Shown one piece after another: positions 11,948 through 24,246 of a DNA stretch of 64,000 bases; position 1 is the stretch's first letter, and each line of letters starts with the position of its first letter. The notes beneath the pieces are model-generated. The model saw nothing but the letters and a program-made list of their open reading frames with translations, was not told the DNA's origin and ran no database searches. Source of the stretch: Austropuccinia psidii (taxonomy: Eukaryota; Basidiomycota; Pucciniomycetes; Pucciniales; Sphaerophragmiaceae); the NCBI GenBank assembly GCA_023105745.1, contig JALGQZ010000009.1:45971967-46035966 (forward strand), given 5' to 3'. Both the position numbers and the translations under genes were made by a program.

Positions 11948-13304
11948 TCAGGTTTTTCCCTGCTTGCTAGGGAAGCCTCTTGATGTCCCCTGCCTATTTT
12001 CAGGCCTCTTGAAGCATTTCTCAATTGGTTGCTTGCCACTGCAACAAGTGCATAAGGCTTCTTTGATTCTCCTTTCCTTTTCAGAACCAATTCTTTTGTT
12101 TTCCTTAGTGAGGAGAGAAGAATGAGGCTTGTCTTTGTACACTTCAAAATTCTTCCCCTTCTTGTTCTTCCTTTGATAAGCCTTTTTTTATAATGCACTT
12201 TGGGGAGCCTTGGAGGAGTTGGATTGACTGATTGGAGGCTTCTTCTCTTGATGACTACCCTTTTCCTTCTGCCTCTCATGGTACCTGGTATCTAATACCA
12301 AAGTGATGTCCATGATTTCTTGAAGGCTATCAAATTTTTGAGGGTGAGAAACCAATTGGTTCAAGAATATTGATTCCAAGCCTCTTCTATACACATGAAT
12401 ATAGGCCCTTTCCCCCAGTCTCCAATTCTTGACATTATGCTTCTGAAATCTGCTATGTACAAGGAAACCTGACCACCTTCTTTCATCCTGAGATTGTGAA
12501 GATCTTGTTTGGCCTTCCTGACTTCATTGGGGTCACCAAACAGAGTGAATAACTGGGTTTCAAGTAACTGCCAGTTATTGAGGAGATCGGAAGGGTCTTC
12601 ATTGGAGATATTTGAGAGGTAAGGCTAAATCCACTTCCTGGCTCTACCAATGAGAAAGGAAGTTGAGTATAAAACCTTCTTCCTGTCAGAGAAGAAGTTT
12701 TCTGGGTCATTATGGAAAATTAATTGATAACATTGAATAAATCCTCTCAATTTCTGAGCTTTAGTACCATCAAAGGAACCAGGTGCCTTCATTGATGGAG
12801 GATTGAATGCTGGGGCTTTTGAATTGTCCCGTGAGGTAGCTGCTTGAGTTATTTGTCCCATGAATTGAGTCATCTGCCCCATTATTTTGCAAAAATTTGG
12901 TTCAGCTTGAGAGCCAAGAGGTTTATTAGAAGGGGCTCAATTTGGGCTTCAGAAGCCTCAGGGGCACCTTTCAAGGCAGCTGCCACTTCAGTTTCTCAAG
13001 CCTCCTTCTCTTCCACAGACCCCTCCCCCTCTTCATCTTCAGCTTCCCCTGATCTGCTTCTAGGCCCTTAATAACTGCTTGGATAGCCACCCAACAAACC
13101 AGAGCATGATCTTGATCTTATTGGCTTCACACCTCCTCTTCTGGAGGGTGCTTCTCCTTGCATTGGTGGTCCTCTGTCCAAAATTGCACTCAGTTGATCA
13201 ACTGATGGTTTGCAGTCAAGAGGAGCTTGTGCTGTAGGAGTGAGAACAACTCAATGTCTTTGAGATCTTGTATTCTTGGCTGGAGGGATAAGCTGAACTG
13301 GCAT
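11948..13304 (-). pseudogene. Element B gag
   Basis: From the ATG at 13304 (MPVQLIPPAKNTRSQ) to a TGA at 11950-11948 this aligns along its length with element E gag. It includes the FDGT stretch, the GDWG region and a Cys-rich knuckle near the end. Many stops and several frame changes make it a pseudogene. Even so, the slippery G_GGA_AAA (11960-11954) just before the stop is kept, as in elements D and E. Confidence 0.85.
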
Positions 13305-14062
13305 TATTGAAGAAAGAAAATGAAATTTTATGATACTTGAGAACAAAACAAGGCTTGACCAAATCAATCCAATGAGATTCTTGATGAACTTGAGAAATCA
13401 ATCAATAGTCTTGAAGTGAATAAATATGAACAAATCTTGAATAATGAAGATTACAAAGTCAAGTTCTTATGAATAATTAATTTAAATCAATAAGTCAAAT
13501 AAAATCAATTATGTCTTGAGGAATTCAATCAATATCTCCAAAAATCAATTCAATTTCTTGAAGAATCATTTTTAAATCAATAAATTAAATCAAATCTTGA
13601 GGATAAATCAGCTATCTTGAGGAATAATATGAGATCAATCAATTAAATCAAATAAGAATCTGGATGTAAAGTCAATTTCTTGAATAATCAAATCCATCAC
13701 TCAATAATTCTTGAGAAATTGCAAAACAAACAAATAATAACCCCAATTCAATGAAAACTTCTGAAATTATGAATTAATTAATCCCAAATTCCAATCAGTT
13801 AAACCTGATAAAATAACCTGAATTCAGACAGAAAATTAAAATACAATTTCATTGTGAATTAAGAAGAAAGTGACATGGTCAGCAAAACTTTAGAAATGAG
13901 ACAGAGAATCAATTTTCATTTGAATGAAATGAATGAGATGAGAATTGATGAGAGATAATGAAATCATAAAAATCATAAGGTCATAAAAATCATAATTGAT
14001 AATGAGAGAAATTAATAAGAATTAATGAAAGAAAAGAAGCAATTATGAGTTAATTAAAATAA
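13305..14062 (-). other. Leader of element B
   Basis: A low-complexity leader between the LTR and gag, made of repeated TTGATT/CAAGA-type words on the minus strand. The leaders of D and E are similar. The bases next to the LTR (TTAATTAACTCATAATT on the minus strand) are shared with D and E. I see no gene. Confidence 0.55.
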
Positions 14063-14781
14063 TGTCACAGGGGCTCTTCTAAATGAAGAGGGCCTGGAAC
14101 TCAGTGAACAGACTTACTTATGGAGGGCTCAAAGGAATTACTCAAAGGATAAGAGCAATAAGATAAAGTATAAAATTCCTACTGATAAAGAATGAGAATT
14201 AAAGTAAGAAATAATAAAAAAAGCAATAAGAAAGAGCCACCCACAAATAATCCTGAATCACTTTTTCAACCTGTTCAGAAAGGAGAAAATGATTGATAAG
14301 GATATGACCACCAGGACTCTACTGAACAGGTGAGGGAAGGCAAAGGCTAACTTAATAATTAATAAAATAACTCTTCTGAATAAGAAATAAAATAATATCA
14401 AATAAATAAACCAAATATTTCAATTAACTGGGGGAAAAACCCCCAGGTGGGTGAAAGGGGCCTGGTATATGTGAAAAATGCTAGCCTGGAGTTTGAGTGA
14501 TGAGAAGCCTGACTTTATGATTGAAGAGCCTGTATTTGAGATATGAAACTGTATTGGTGTATCCAATACAGTTATTCCAATCAATACAGGTGTTTGCACC
14601 TGTATTGAGGGCAGGCATGTATTTGATGAATCCTCTATTTGGGTTTTTGCTGTATTGATCTGTATTGAGGTTTGAAACTGTATTTGGTGAATCTTCCATG
14701 AAACCCCTTGCTGATTAGGTGTTTGAAGATTTTCCATTAGTAATGAATGGTAATTCCCTGCGTGTCTCCATGGCTGTGACA
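14063..14781 (-). repeat. Element B 5' LTR (719 bp)
   Basis: On the plus strand it reads TGTCACAGGGGCTC to GGCTGTGACA, the reverse of the E/D family ends. Like the E LTR it contains several CTGTATTG/CAATACAG words (14530-14680). Confidence 0.75.
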
Positions 14782-15445
14782 TATTATTAAGATATGTTTG
14801 GTGACCTTTTTTGATATTTGGTCATAGGTAAAAGGCAGAAATTGTGGTTCATTAGAAATTTTAGGGAGGTGTTGGGGGATGCTTCGCCAGAGCTTTACTC
14901 AGACAGCACTGTGTAAATTATGGTTGCATGTGATTGGGGTACTAGGAACAAAGCTAGGAATGTTGAACATCAATTTTTTTTCATTAAAAACCTTAATTTG
15001 AAGAAGAAGGTTTCACTTTCTAAGGTCAAGTATTCTGAGTAAATGACAGATATTCCTACAAAAGAATTTAGCTGCAAATAAAGTACAAGATTTTAAGAAA
15101 ATTATTGTTAAAAGGTAATTCCTTTATTCTTTATATATAAATTAATTATCTTATTAAAGACCAAAAATAATCTTCATTACAATCACCAATCTTGATGTGA
15201 TTACATCAATTTTTTCCTTTTTTTGTTATAATCCTCTCTAAAAGATTAAATCCACATAAAATCAATAATATTTGTAATTTCTTTTATTTTTATTTGTAAA
15301 TAAAATTTAAATAAGCTGTATTTACTTTATTTGGTGTAAATTTATCCAAAATTATTATATTAAGCGTCAAAAGTAGGTTATTTTTACTTATCATAATATT
15401 TTAATCTCTATTATTATCTTTAATAACTCTTTGTTAATATAAATA

Positions 15446-15482
15446 GGGTTTTGGTAAAAACATGTAAGAGCTTACGTGTTTT
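15446..15482 (+). repeat. Left TIR of transposon I
   Basis: GGGTTTTGGTAAAAACATG and following bases pair with the reverse complement of 18383-18419 with about five mismatches over 37 bp. The inner part is a local near-palindrome. Confidence 0.75.
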
Positions 15483-16014
15483 GGCCATAAATTGGTAAAA
15501 ACACATAAGGGGTGCCCTGGGCCCATTTTTAATTAAAAATGAAACACAATTGGGCCTGTATTGGGCCAAAACATGCCCAAAAGAGGTTTCTTCCCCACAA
15601 AACCTCTCTAACTCCAAATTGTTTCAGATTTTTTAGCCCCCCCCCCCCAAAACAAAACAAGCCCAAACACCCCAATAATCCACATTATCCCCACCCCAAA
15701 CCATTGTTTCCTTTTTGGAAAAACAGCATTACCAAAGCCATTTTGCAAAGCGTTTCACACTTTTTATGTTTTTTTCCCCCAAAGACTGCATATTCCACCA
15801 CAAAAACCTGCTTTCAAGCCTCTCAATTTTCAATTTTTTACCTTCCCTCATCTATTAATCCCACATTTAAACCACTTTATTTTACTCTTAACCACTTCTG
15901 TTCATTTTTCACACCTTTTTTCACCTCTTTTTCACATTTCAAAAGGTTCTTACCCCATTCCAAATCCCCCAATTCCCCCTTTTTTTCACTTCTATACATA
16001 TTTTTCATTAAAAA

Positions 16015-16241
16015 ATGCTTCAACCCCCCACTGAAGGTAAATTTCAGACCCTTGAGCTTCTTTGGCAACATGTGCATAATGTTGCCAGGGCTCAGGGGTA
16101 TTCTGTGTCCACCTTGAGGTCCAATATGACCCACAACCAAACAAAGGCATTAATTGCAAGCATAAGACCCAAAAGGCATTTTCCAAGCGCCAAAGGCTTG
16201 AATTATCAGACTTCCATCCTCAATGGCATTTGAATTTGCCT
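16015..16241 (+). pseudogene. FAR1-like N-terminal exon of a MULE transposase, remnant
   Basis: From an ATG at 16015 about 47 codons read like the start of rust MULE transposases: an FQTLELLWQHVHNVARAQGY segment followed by a basic stretch. A one-base frame change near 16155 then leads into a frame that ends exactly at a donor (GTGAGG, 16242) in phase 0, matching the phase-0 acceptor of the next exon at 16296. This suggests one original gene whose central transposase was lost by deletion. The family call is by resemblance only. Confidence 0.4.
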
Positions 16242-16295
16242 GTGAGGGTTTTTTAATTTCTTATTAACTGATTTTATTTGTCATATTCTTCTCAG

Positions 16296-17658
16296 GCTGG
16301 TTTTCAAGGTGATGATCAAAGTGTTGAAAAAGAAATAAAAAATGAAGCCAAGAAAATATTTGAAGACATTGGGGAAGACCTGTTTCAAAGACCAATGGCA
16401 GAAATCACTCCAATACTTCAACATTTTCAAGATGTTTTGACTGGAAAAGTCCCATTTGATCAAATTCCCAAGAGTCAAGAGGATGATAAATATTATGAAG
16501 ACCCTCTAGAATGCAAGAATATCTGTGGAAGACCCCAAGGAGCCAAGAGTAAGAAAAAATCAAAAAAAAGAGAACCTTCAATATTTGAAATTATTGAAAG
16601 TCAATTCAAGAGAAGAGGAAGACCCCCCTCAAAAGTGACGAGTACAACAATGTCAAGATCCCAGTCAAATGTCCCCTCTCCAATTATGGAAGTGGACTCA
16701 TCTGAAGATTCTGAAGATTCTGAGGACTCATTATCTAAATCCATCAGTTCATCAGATTCACTACCCTCAGCAACTGAATTAAATAAATCAGAAGTAACCC
16801 TTAGAAGGTCCAGAAGATTGGCAATTGGAAGCAACACCTCACAAAGAAAATCACACAAGCCTGCCCCAAGTTTGAATATCTATGATGCAATTGACTTGAC
16901 CTGTGAGCATTGTCAAAGCAATTATCACACAAGTGATGAATGCTCCAAGCTGTTTGTGAGTTTCTGATTCTTTTTAATGTAATTTTCTGTTGTTTATTTT
17001 GATATTTATTCATTTTTTGAACTTATTTTATCAGATAACTGGCTCAGAAGACTTTCCCAAGTTTATATTGAAATACACCTTCAAGGCCATCAATGTCCAG
17101 GGTGATGGAAACTGTGGCTACAGAAAAGTATCCCACTTCATTTACAAGACTCAAGATCAATGGGCTGATGTCAGAGGTGACTTGGCTAAAGAAATTCACC
17201 AAAATCAAGAACTTTATGAAGCCATGAACACCTTAATTCCCTCAGTATCCTCTTATTTGGAAAGAATTGAATGGTATGAAGATATTGGCCAGGCTCCAAA
17301 AAGCAAGTGGATGTCCATGCCTGACATGGGGGATCAAATTGCAAATAACTATAAAAGACCAGTTTTCTATTATTCCACAGCCCAATCTTTTTCTTTTTTC
17401 CCTTATTCCTGTCCTCCAAATGATAATCCCCCCATTTTTATCTGCTTCTTGAATAGTTGTGCTCATTTTGTTCCTTTGGACATCATCATTTCCAAAGTTT
17501 ATCCAGTCCCCCCCATTACTGTGAACTGGGAGATTCATGCCCAAACACAAGCCCTGGGGTGTGCTGATAAATTTAAGAAACACAGAATGTTGTATTTTTC
17601 CAATCTTCCTCCCCCCTCTCAGAAAAAACCCACTATTTTGGAGGTTGATTCTGATTGA
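16296..17658 (+). CDS. OTU-domain cysteine protease carried by transposon I
   Basis: Two exons, 16296-16955 and 17035-17658, joined in phase 0 across a 79-nt GT-AG intron, give about 427 residues. The first exon is acidic and Lys-rich, with AT-hook-like segments (CGRPQGAKSKKK and RRGRPPSK), a Ser/Asp/Glu tract and a Cys/His cluster (CEHCQSNYHTSDEC). The second starts an OTU fold: GDGNCGYRKVS holds the expected catalytic Asp and Cys, and CAHFVPL the catalytic His. OTU enzymes usually remove ubiquitin or related modifiers. In MULEs such domains are known as passengers or transposase fusions with no settled role. The frame is open with no stop. An upstream exon (16015-16241) probably supplies the start. 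Its expression is unknown. Confidence 0.7.
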
Positions 17659-17771
17659 ATGATTTTTGTGTATACAATTTATGCCAATTATCCCCCTGCT
17701 CAGTCATATTTATTGCTTAAATCCCACCTCGGTCTCCTTCTTTATCAAACATGTGAAAGTTTTGTACTTGA

Positions 17772-18131
17772 AAATAGTCATATTACACACAAGAAAAAAA
17801 ACAGTTGAAAAAAACACTCATTACACCTTCACTTGTTATCCCACCAAAAGAATTTTCCCAATTCATGAGCTTCTGGTTCTTTACTGTCCAGATTAAACCC
17901 TTTAATTTAAAAAAAATGAAGGGAATTCATAAGTGGGAAGTTATTAAATTCACTTTTTAAAAATAGGCATATTACAATAACAGGAAAAAACATTTGAAAA
18001 AAAAACCTTTTTGCGCCTTCACTTGTCCCACCCAAAAGAATTCCCAAACTTATGGGATTCTGGTGCTTTATTCTTCACATTTAACCCTTCATTTTAAAAA
18101 AGAAATGAAGGAAATTCATAAGTGGGAAGAT
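17772..18131 (+). repeat. Imperfect tandem duplication (about 2 x 185 bp) in transposon I
   Basis: Two successive copies share CCTTCACTTGT, CCAAAAGAATT, TTCATAAGTGGGAAG and the spacing between them, with many substitutions. They lie between the OTU gene and the right TIR and have no coding potential that I can see. Confidence 0.6.
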
Positions 18132-18382
18132 TTTAAATGAATTTTTGAAAAAAATATGCCATTTTGGCATATTGGCTGAATTGGTGAAATTTGGCAAAAA
18201 GAAATTGAAAAAAGTTGTGCTTATTGACATGCCAAGTCGGGAAAAATATGGCAGAAAAAATTAAAAAAATCCTCAAAACTGAGCCTGAGGAATCTTTTTT
18301 TGAAAAAAGGTCACTTACATGTTTTTGCCATAAACTTACATGTTTTTACCATAAATTGGTAAAAACACATAAGTTTTTAGTA

Positions 18383-18419
18383 AAAACACGTAAGGGCTTA
18401 CGTGTGATTACCAACACCC
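18383..18419 (-). repeat. Right TIR of transposon I
   Basis: The reverse complement begins GGGTGTTGGTAATCACACG and matches the left TIR. A second, inner copy of the AAACACATAAG-type word lies just inside, at 18359-18373. Confidence 0.75.
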
Positions 18420-18717
18420 TATAAGTATTATTTAAATCAATATTAGTCATATTATTGTTATAAACTGTTTTTTATTGTTAAATAACAATTTCTAATGCAT
18501 TTATTATTTGTTGGTAACAATAATAAATTGCCATAAATATATTAATTATCAAATATTAATATATTTATTTAATAATATAATCATTTTACACAATTATTAT
18601 GATTCCTTCTTATTATACTTATTACTATTTCATTCTCAGAATTTTGAAAGGACATTTATAGTACAATAAGTAAAATATTTGCAATATTTTCTTATCTTTT
18701 CATAGTCAAACCTTACA

Positions 18718-20366
18718 AGGCTCCAATTATTTTTAGAAAAACTTCAATTAACAGTAAAAGAAATTGTATTCAGTCTTAAATTCATTAAATTTCTATTTTT
18801 CTTTTTTATTGATACAATTTCATCTTACCTGGATCAAATTTTATGTCAAATTCTTGGAGTTTATTTCAGCTTCCTTCAAAGTTCTTTTCTTGAGATTCCA
18901 AATACAAATCATAAAAATATATTTTATATAAGCCCAGAGTTGTTTTGAAATGATTAGAGGTTTTTTTAAAGCAAATTTCATTAAGTAAACTGTACTTAAA
19001 ATTAATTTTCCATGAATTTAAATTGATTTTTGACTTCAACTGAAATCTATTTTATCTTGGTTAGCTAAAATTAATATGATTGTCAACTCAAATTAATAAA
19101 ACAGAATTTTCATTTAGCATCTAATAAATGAGAATTGGTTTATTAATTAATAATACTAGAAAATGTTTCTCTTCCTGAAAGTATATAATTCATTGTTAAT
19201 AAGATATTCAACTTACTACCAATACAAGCTAGATCGCCTTTGTAACAACTTTCATTAATTTAAAATGAAACCCATAAGTGAATCTTGATGATGGCCATCA
19301 TTCTAGGCATAAATTTCAACCCTGAATTGAAGGTTCATGATATTATTTTTGAATAAATTTCAGAAGCCCATTTTTTGGAAATCTAGTCATGATCCATTAT
19401 CAATACTTGTTAATAACCTTGTTATTTATTGGAATCAATCAGCTCTAATGTGACTCCGTCTCCTGTCATTTAAATCTTTTTCCTCTAATTTAAATTTTAT
19501 TTTGAACAGTTTTACTTGATTGAAATAAGAATTTATTTTGAGTCATAGTTGATTTCACATGAATTTCCCAAATTAATTCGGAATGAAGATAAAAAATCCC
19601 TATTATATTGCCCCAAATGTGTTCAAAATTACTTGAACTGAGTATCAAAATGCGATTAATTCGAAGCTTATAATAATTGATTAAAATTTGTCTAATTATT
19701 CTTATTATTCATCCAATAATTAAGAGATATTAATTTATTTTTGAGAGATATTAAAACGAATGAAAATAAGCTACAGTTTACCCATTCAACCTGAATGTTA
19801 GGAAATTTGGAATTACCTTCATCCCTATTTTCTTCTCATAAATTTAATACAATTTAATAATAATAAATTTCAGCGTAATTACTTTTGTTGCATTGCTCAA
19901 CTCATTCCTACTGTGAAAATCATCATTATTTTGATTTGACTTTCATGATGTTTGAATTATTCTTTTTGGAATTTAGATTTTCTTTTTAGACTTAAAATTT
20001 ATCATTCAATTACATTTTCATTTTCATTAAGATATCCAATTATATTTTGTAAAATTAGTTTGGAGTATATTAGTTTAATTTTTGCTGAAGTAAGCTCAAT
20101 TTGAAATAATTTTAATAAGTTTAAAGTTGATTCTAATTTATTTTCAAGTAAATTTGAAATCTTACTTTTAAAATTCAAAGTACCTTTTTATCACAGAAAT
20201 TATCTAGTTTATTCATATAGATAGGCCTAAAATACAGAAGTGGAATTCAAATATTAAATCAAAGATTTTATTCCCATAAAATTGAGAAAGTTTATTTACA
20301 CCAGTTATTAATCACAGTCATTCAATTCAAAATTCTTGGTGTATACTAAAAAGTTTTAATCAGCTA
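18718..20366 (+). other. AT-rich sequence without a recognisable gene
   Basis: I see no open frame over about 60 codons, no LTR ends and no repeats that I can tie to the other elements. It is probably old, decayed repeat or intergenic sequence. The stretch 24247-24874 is similar. Confidence 0.5.
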
Positions 20367-23300
20367 CTACACCCAAGCCCTGGTAAAATATAGAAGACTG
20401 GCCTTAAAGCAATTGAGGGTGATAACAATTGTGTGGAAGATTTTTCTATGGTTTCTCAAGGCTTTCCTTGAGCTCTTCTGGGCGTCTACATATGTAAGGA
20501 AGGGGTCCTGAGAATTTTTTTTTTCCATAAAGCGACTTCTTACGACACCAGACATAAATCATCTTCAGGAAGCAATTCATCATTGGGTTATGCCAAAAAT
20601 AGGATAAAACTACAGTACGCTTTTCACTTGTATGTTTTTTCATCTGTTTGGGAGAAGAGCTGCCATTTCAATTTCTCCATCTTCTGCATTTTGGGTGGTA
20701 TCTTCATTGGATTCATCCTTGCTGAAGCATGCTTCAGCCAGCTTAATCAATGGATATAGGTAATTTACAGAAACAAAAGCAGCCACTCAATTCTGACATA
20801 ACTATATAATATTTGACAACCCATAGGCAAAAACGGAAAGTAATATTTTATAAGATCTTGGAATAGCCTTTCTTAAGTGCCCCCTAAGTCATTATTCCTT
20901 CAGGTGATATTTCTGTATTTCACTATTCCATTTCCCTTGGTTTTTATAGCCAAATTTTGAAGGATGGAGGAAATAAACATACACTTTCATGAGCCAGTAT
21001 TTAGAATGATTTAATAAACCCAATTTAACAAAATTTTCCTAAGCCATAGCATCAGTGAGACTGATGTAATCTCAAAGATTGAACAGCTCAAGGAAGATTT
21101 CCAAAGCTATGTCCCAAATAAATCAATTATCATAAGACGTGATCGGCTTATGGAAATCTGGTCGAAATGATCAAAAAAAATCTTTCCTTCATCATTTTCC
21201 ACATCATTTCTATTTTTTTTGGTTTAGCATCCAGGCTCTCTGGATCAACAAGAAATGGGAAGAATTTATTGGCCATAGCTGGAAGGAGATAATATTCATT
21301 GATACAATTAGTACCCCATTTTTGCTTTTTAGATTTGGAAGCAGATATTGGTAAATTCAGACCAGCTTGAAGGCCCAAAAGACTTTTGAAAAGCGCTCTT
21401 ATCAATTCCTAAAAAAGCATATGCAACTGTAAAATTCCATTCAAACTCAAGAAACAATTTATATCTTACTGCAAAAAACCACCCTTAGGAGTGTCTGTCC
21501 AAGTTATTTCTGGTGTACATTGAGCTCTTCTAAATTTTAGTTGTTTCAAAGCTGAATTTATAGGCATAATTTCATCTGAATCCATATAAGAAAGTGATTG
21601 TTCATTGAAGTTGGTTCAAGAGTGCCATCTTGGAAAGTGGTTTTTTGCAAAAATGTTTAGTGTCACTAAAATAGGTTTTCATAAATTCACAAAAGTTTTT
21701 CGAATTTCCATAAATTTATTTAAGAAAGGCCATTGTTTGTCCTGACTCTCAGGAAGAACTATTAAAGGAGGAATCAATGAAATCTGAACCCTAGGATGTT
21801 GAGCAAGAGGATTATTTATTGCTTGGAATAATTTCAATATCCATTAAATCTTCCCTCTAATTAAAAGGGAAATCCTGACTTGAGAATTGTGCACTATTGT
21901 CAATAAGTTCTCTTGATATTCCTTGAAATAATTAATTTGAAATGGTATTAAGTGCTTAATCATGTGATTTCATGGGAGCATCTCCATGGGAAAATTGAAA
22001 TTTTAGCACAGTTTTTGAAAATCAATGAAGTGATGAAGAAAAATGATAGTAAACCTAAATGTTAAAAATCTCGACAAAGCAAAATCAATTCTTCCTTTTT
22101 AAGGAAGTTTTTTGACACCTGCGACTATGAAAGAAAAGCTTTGAGTTCTGGAACAGTCTTATCAAAAAATCTCTCCTCAATAGGGACTCAATATTAATTA
22201 CATGAGCTGTTGTTAGCCTGGGGCCTCTAGTGTGGCTTCTGGTCTAAGCACTAGGAATTGTGATCAAGTAAATGGGAAGTGGAATACAATTGAGTTTTAT
22301 TAATGGAGATTTCACTATGAAAAAGGGTCTTTAATCAGTGCAATGAGCCTCACCAATATTAAAAATACTGAAATCAACTATTATTTTTTATATTTAAGAT
22401 ATCTAATAACAACAAATTGCTATTAATTTATTTTCAAGAGCTCTGAGTAATTATCCTCAAGAAGAATTTTTCTCTTTAAATGCTGTAGCTACAAATCAAT
22501 ATAAAACACAAACAGACTCATACAGTTTTTTTCTAAAAAATTATTCTTATAGCAATAAGATATATATCAAATATATTCTGTTTTTATAGAAGCAAAGTTA
22601 CTATATCCAAAAGTTAAAATGGTTTTGTGGAACAAATATTTTTATGACCAAAAATTCCAAATTAGTGACTTTGAAACAAGATTACTATAACAATTTATCT
22701 AAGATTAGTGATTTGTAAGCAAAAATATATTAATAAAATTAATATCAAATTTTCAAAAATAAATTGAAATGATTAAAAAAAAATTTAGAGAAAATTAGTG
22801 GAGCTTTTGTGGAAGGTAAGTTTTTTAATGCTTGCAGGCTCACAGGTGTGGGTTCATATTCATATGCAAGACCGGCTAGGCTCTTTTCTTGGGAAAAAGA
22901 CAAAATTTAGCATGCAGAATAAACATTCTGCTGATCCTTTGTGATCTCAGTTTCCTCGCAATAATCGATATTCTTACCATTTTGGATTTCAATTTCCTCA
23001 GGACTATCAATCTTCTGATTATTTTGGATTTCAGTGTCCTCGGGATCATCAATATTCTGCTCATTATGTAATTAAATTGAGAAGTAGCTTCTTTATTCAT
23101 TGATTGAATACTGCACCTGTGGAATAAATTGGGATAAATCACTTTCACTACTGGACTGAGAAGTCATATTGTCATTGGTAAAATCTTTCTCTCTACATTT
23201 ATAATTTGAAATGGAGGCCTAGCACTTTCATGTCCCCTTTCAGAATCCGATACTTCTTTCTTTCTTCTCGGTAGCTCACACTTGAAGATTTCCTCATCAT

Positions 23301-24246
23301 AGCTGTTGCCTTCTTTTGGTGGATTTGTTTCTTCATTTTTTGACTTGAGGGATCCATTGCAAAGGAAATTACTCTGGCCATCAGGTATTGGCAATAAAGG
23401 TCTAAAAGATTGTAAAGTAAATCTTCTAGTTGGTAAACCGGAATTTAATGTCACCAAAACTTCCTTGACTTTCTTCTATGGGGCCTTTAAATACTCTGGT
23501 CCCTTGGTAGGTCAGAAATTCTTTGCCTTTTTCTGAAATTAGCACACTCCAGTGACGTCTCATCCAATCGATTCTTCTCAAGCACTAAGGATATAATTGA
23601 GAAGTCCTTCTCATAATTTCTTGATGAGCTGGAGCCACATATTATTCTTGAAGAGAAACATCTTTTTGGGAGCCAAACCTTTCAGACAAAAGTAGATCTT
23701 AATTTGCATCAATGGCAGGTTCTGGAGCTGATAATTATGGAAAGTCCCCGTTTTATTGGAGAGAATTCGAAGATGTGTTCACTTTTGCCACTGCAAATTT
23801 AATTGTGTTCTGTTTATCTGACTTTCCTAAGGTGGGGGAAGATGTTCTTGATTTGCTATAAGAATATGAACAATTTATTGAAAAAGTAGTAAACCAATAA
23901 TATATCAGATTTGGAAGAGTATTTAAACAAGCTCACTAAAGACGTCTTGGAGATTTGGTTTTGTTAGAGGATCTTTGGGAAAGTTTTTTATCATTTAAGA
24001 TTAATTTCTTAGCCCTGTAACAAAGCTAGGGCCTTGCTGTGCTCCTGGTGGACACTCTTTTATTGAGCTTACCTCTTTGGATAGCTGAAGTTTGCATTTA
24101 TTGGGTAGTATATCACTAATGAGATCTTGATAGTGAGCTACCAAAACACAGAAAATCTCTGTATTCCTGAATAAAATCCCATAATAATAGAAGATTTTCT
24201 CCATTTGTGCGGCTGTGAGCTTACTAGCTGAAATTTTAAAGGTCAA
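20367..24246 (-). pseudogene. Decayed unidentified gene remnants
   Basis: Short minus-strand frames scattered here read like pieces of a real protein rather than noise. At 24246-24001 there is a segment with MEKIFYYYGILFRNTEIF. At 23457-23164 there is a polar segment rich in Lys, Glu and Ser. At about 23070-22929 lie three acidic 14-residue repeats of the type NxQxIDxPEExEIQ. At 21405-21148 there is a segment with LLPAMANKFFPFLVDPE, and at 20643-20446 one with SYFWHNPM. Stops and frame changes separate them. They may be exons of one old host gene, but I do not recognise the family and the unity of the pieces is only suggested by shared strand and decay. Confidence 0.35.

Larger units (their letters stand above)
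11116..14781 (-). mobile_element. Chromovirus-like element B (E-family), 5' part
   Basis: The minus strand shows a 5' LTR, a leader, a stop-ridden gag and the first part of pol. Element G then cuts it just before reverse transcriptase. It is the same family as element E by gag, pol and LTR ends. The bases after the LTR (TATTA, 14782-14786) would be one target-duplication copy. The rest of pol should lie left of the window. Confidence 0.85.
15446..18419 (+). mobile_element. DNA transposon I with TIRs and an OTU gene (MULE-like)
   Basis: This 2,974-bp insertion splits LTR relic H. The ends form terminal inverted repeats of about 37 bp (GGGTTTTGGTAA at the left, GGGTGTTGGTAA at the right on the opposite strand), each containing a near-palindrome around CTTACGTGTTTT. 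The flanks are an 8-bp near-duplication, TATAAATA (15438-15445) and TATAAGTA (18420-18427). Inside are a FAR1-like N-terminal fragment and an OTU-type protease gene, but I find no transposase catalytic core. The combination of a FAR1-type domain, OTU protease and long TIRs is known from Mutator-like elements. I infer an internally deleted or non-autonomous MULE. Confidence 0.7.
14782..18717 (+). repeat. LTR relic H (A-family), split by transposon I
   Basis: The segments 15110-15445 and 18428-18717 match successive parts of the element A 3' LTR (about 7945-8285 and 8280-8614) and end in CATAGTCAAACCTTACA at 18717. No primer site follows, so this is the end of a 3' LTR or a solo LTR. The left portion (14782-15110) is too diverged for me to align. 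The start was probably carried to the far side of element B. Confidence 0.7.

Noticed and set aside
15539..16117. 192-codon Phe/Pro-rich frame at the left of transposon I
   Set aside because: Composition follows C/T runs. It ends across the FAR1-like exon in another frame.
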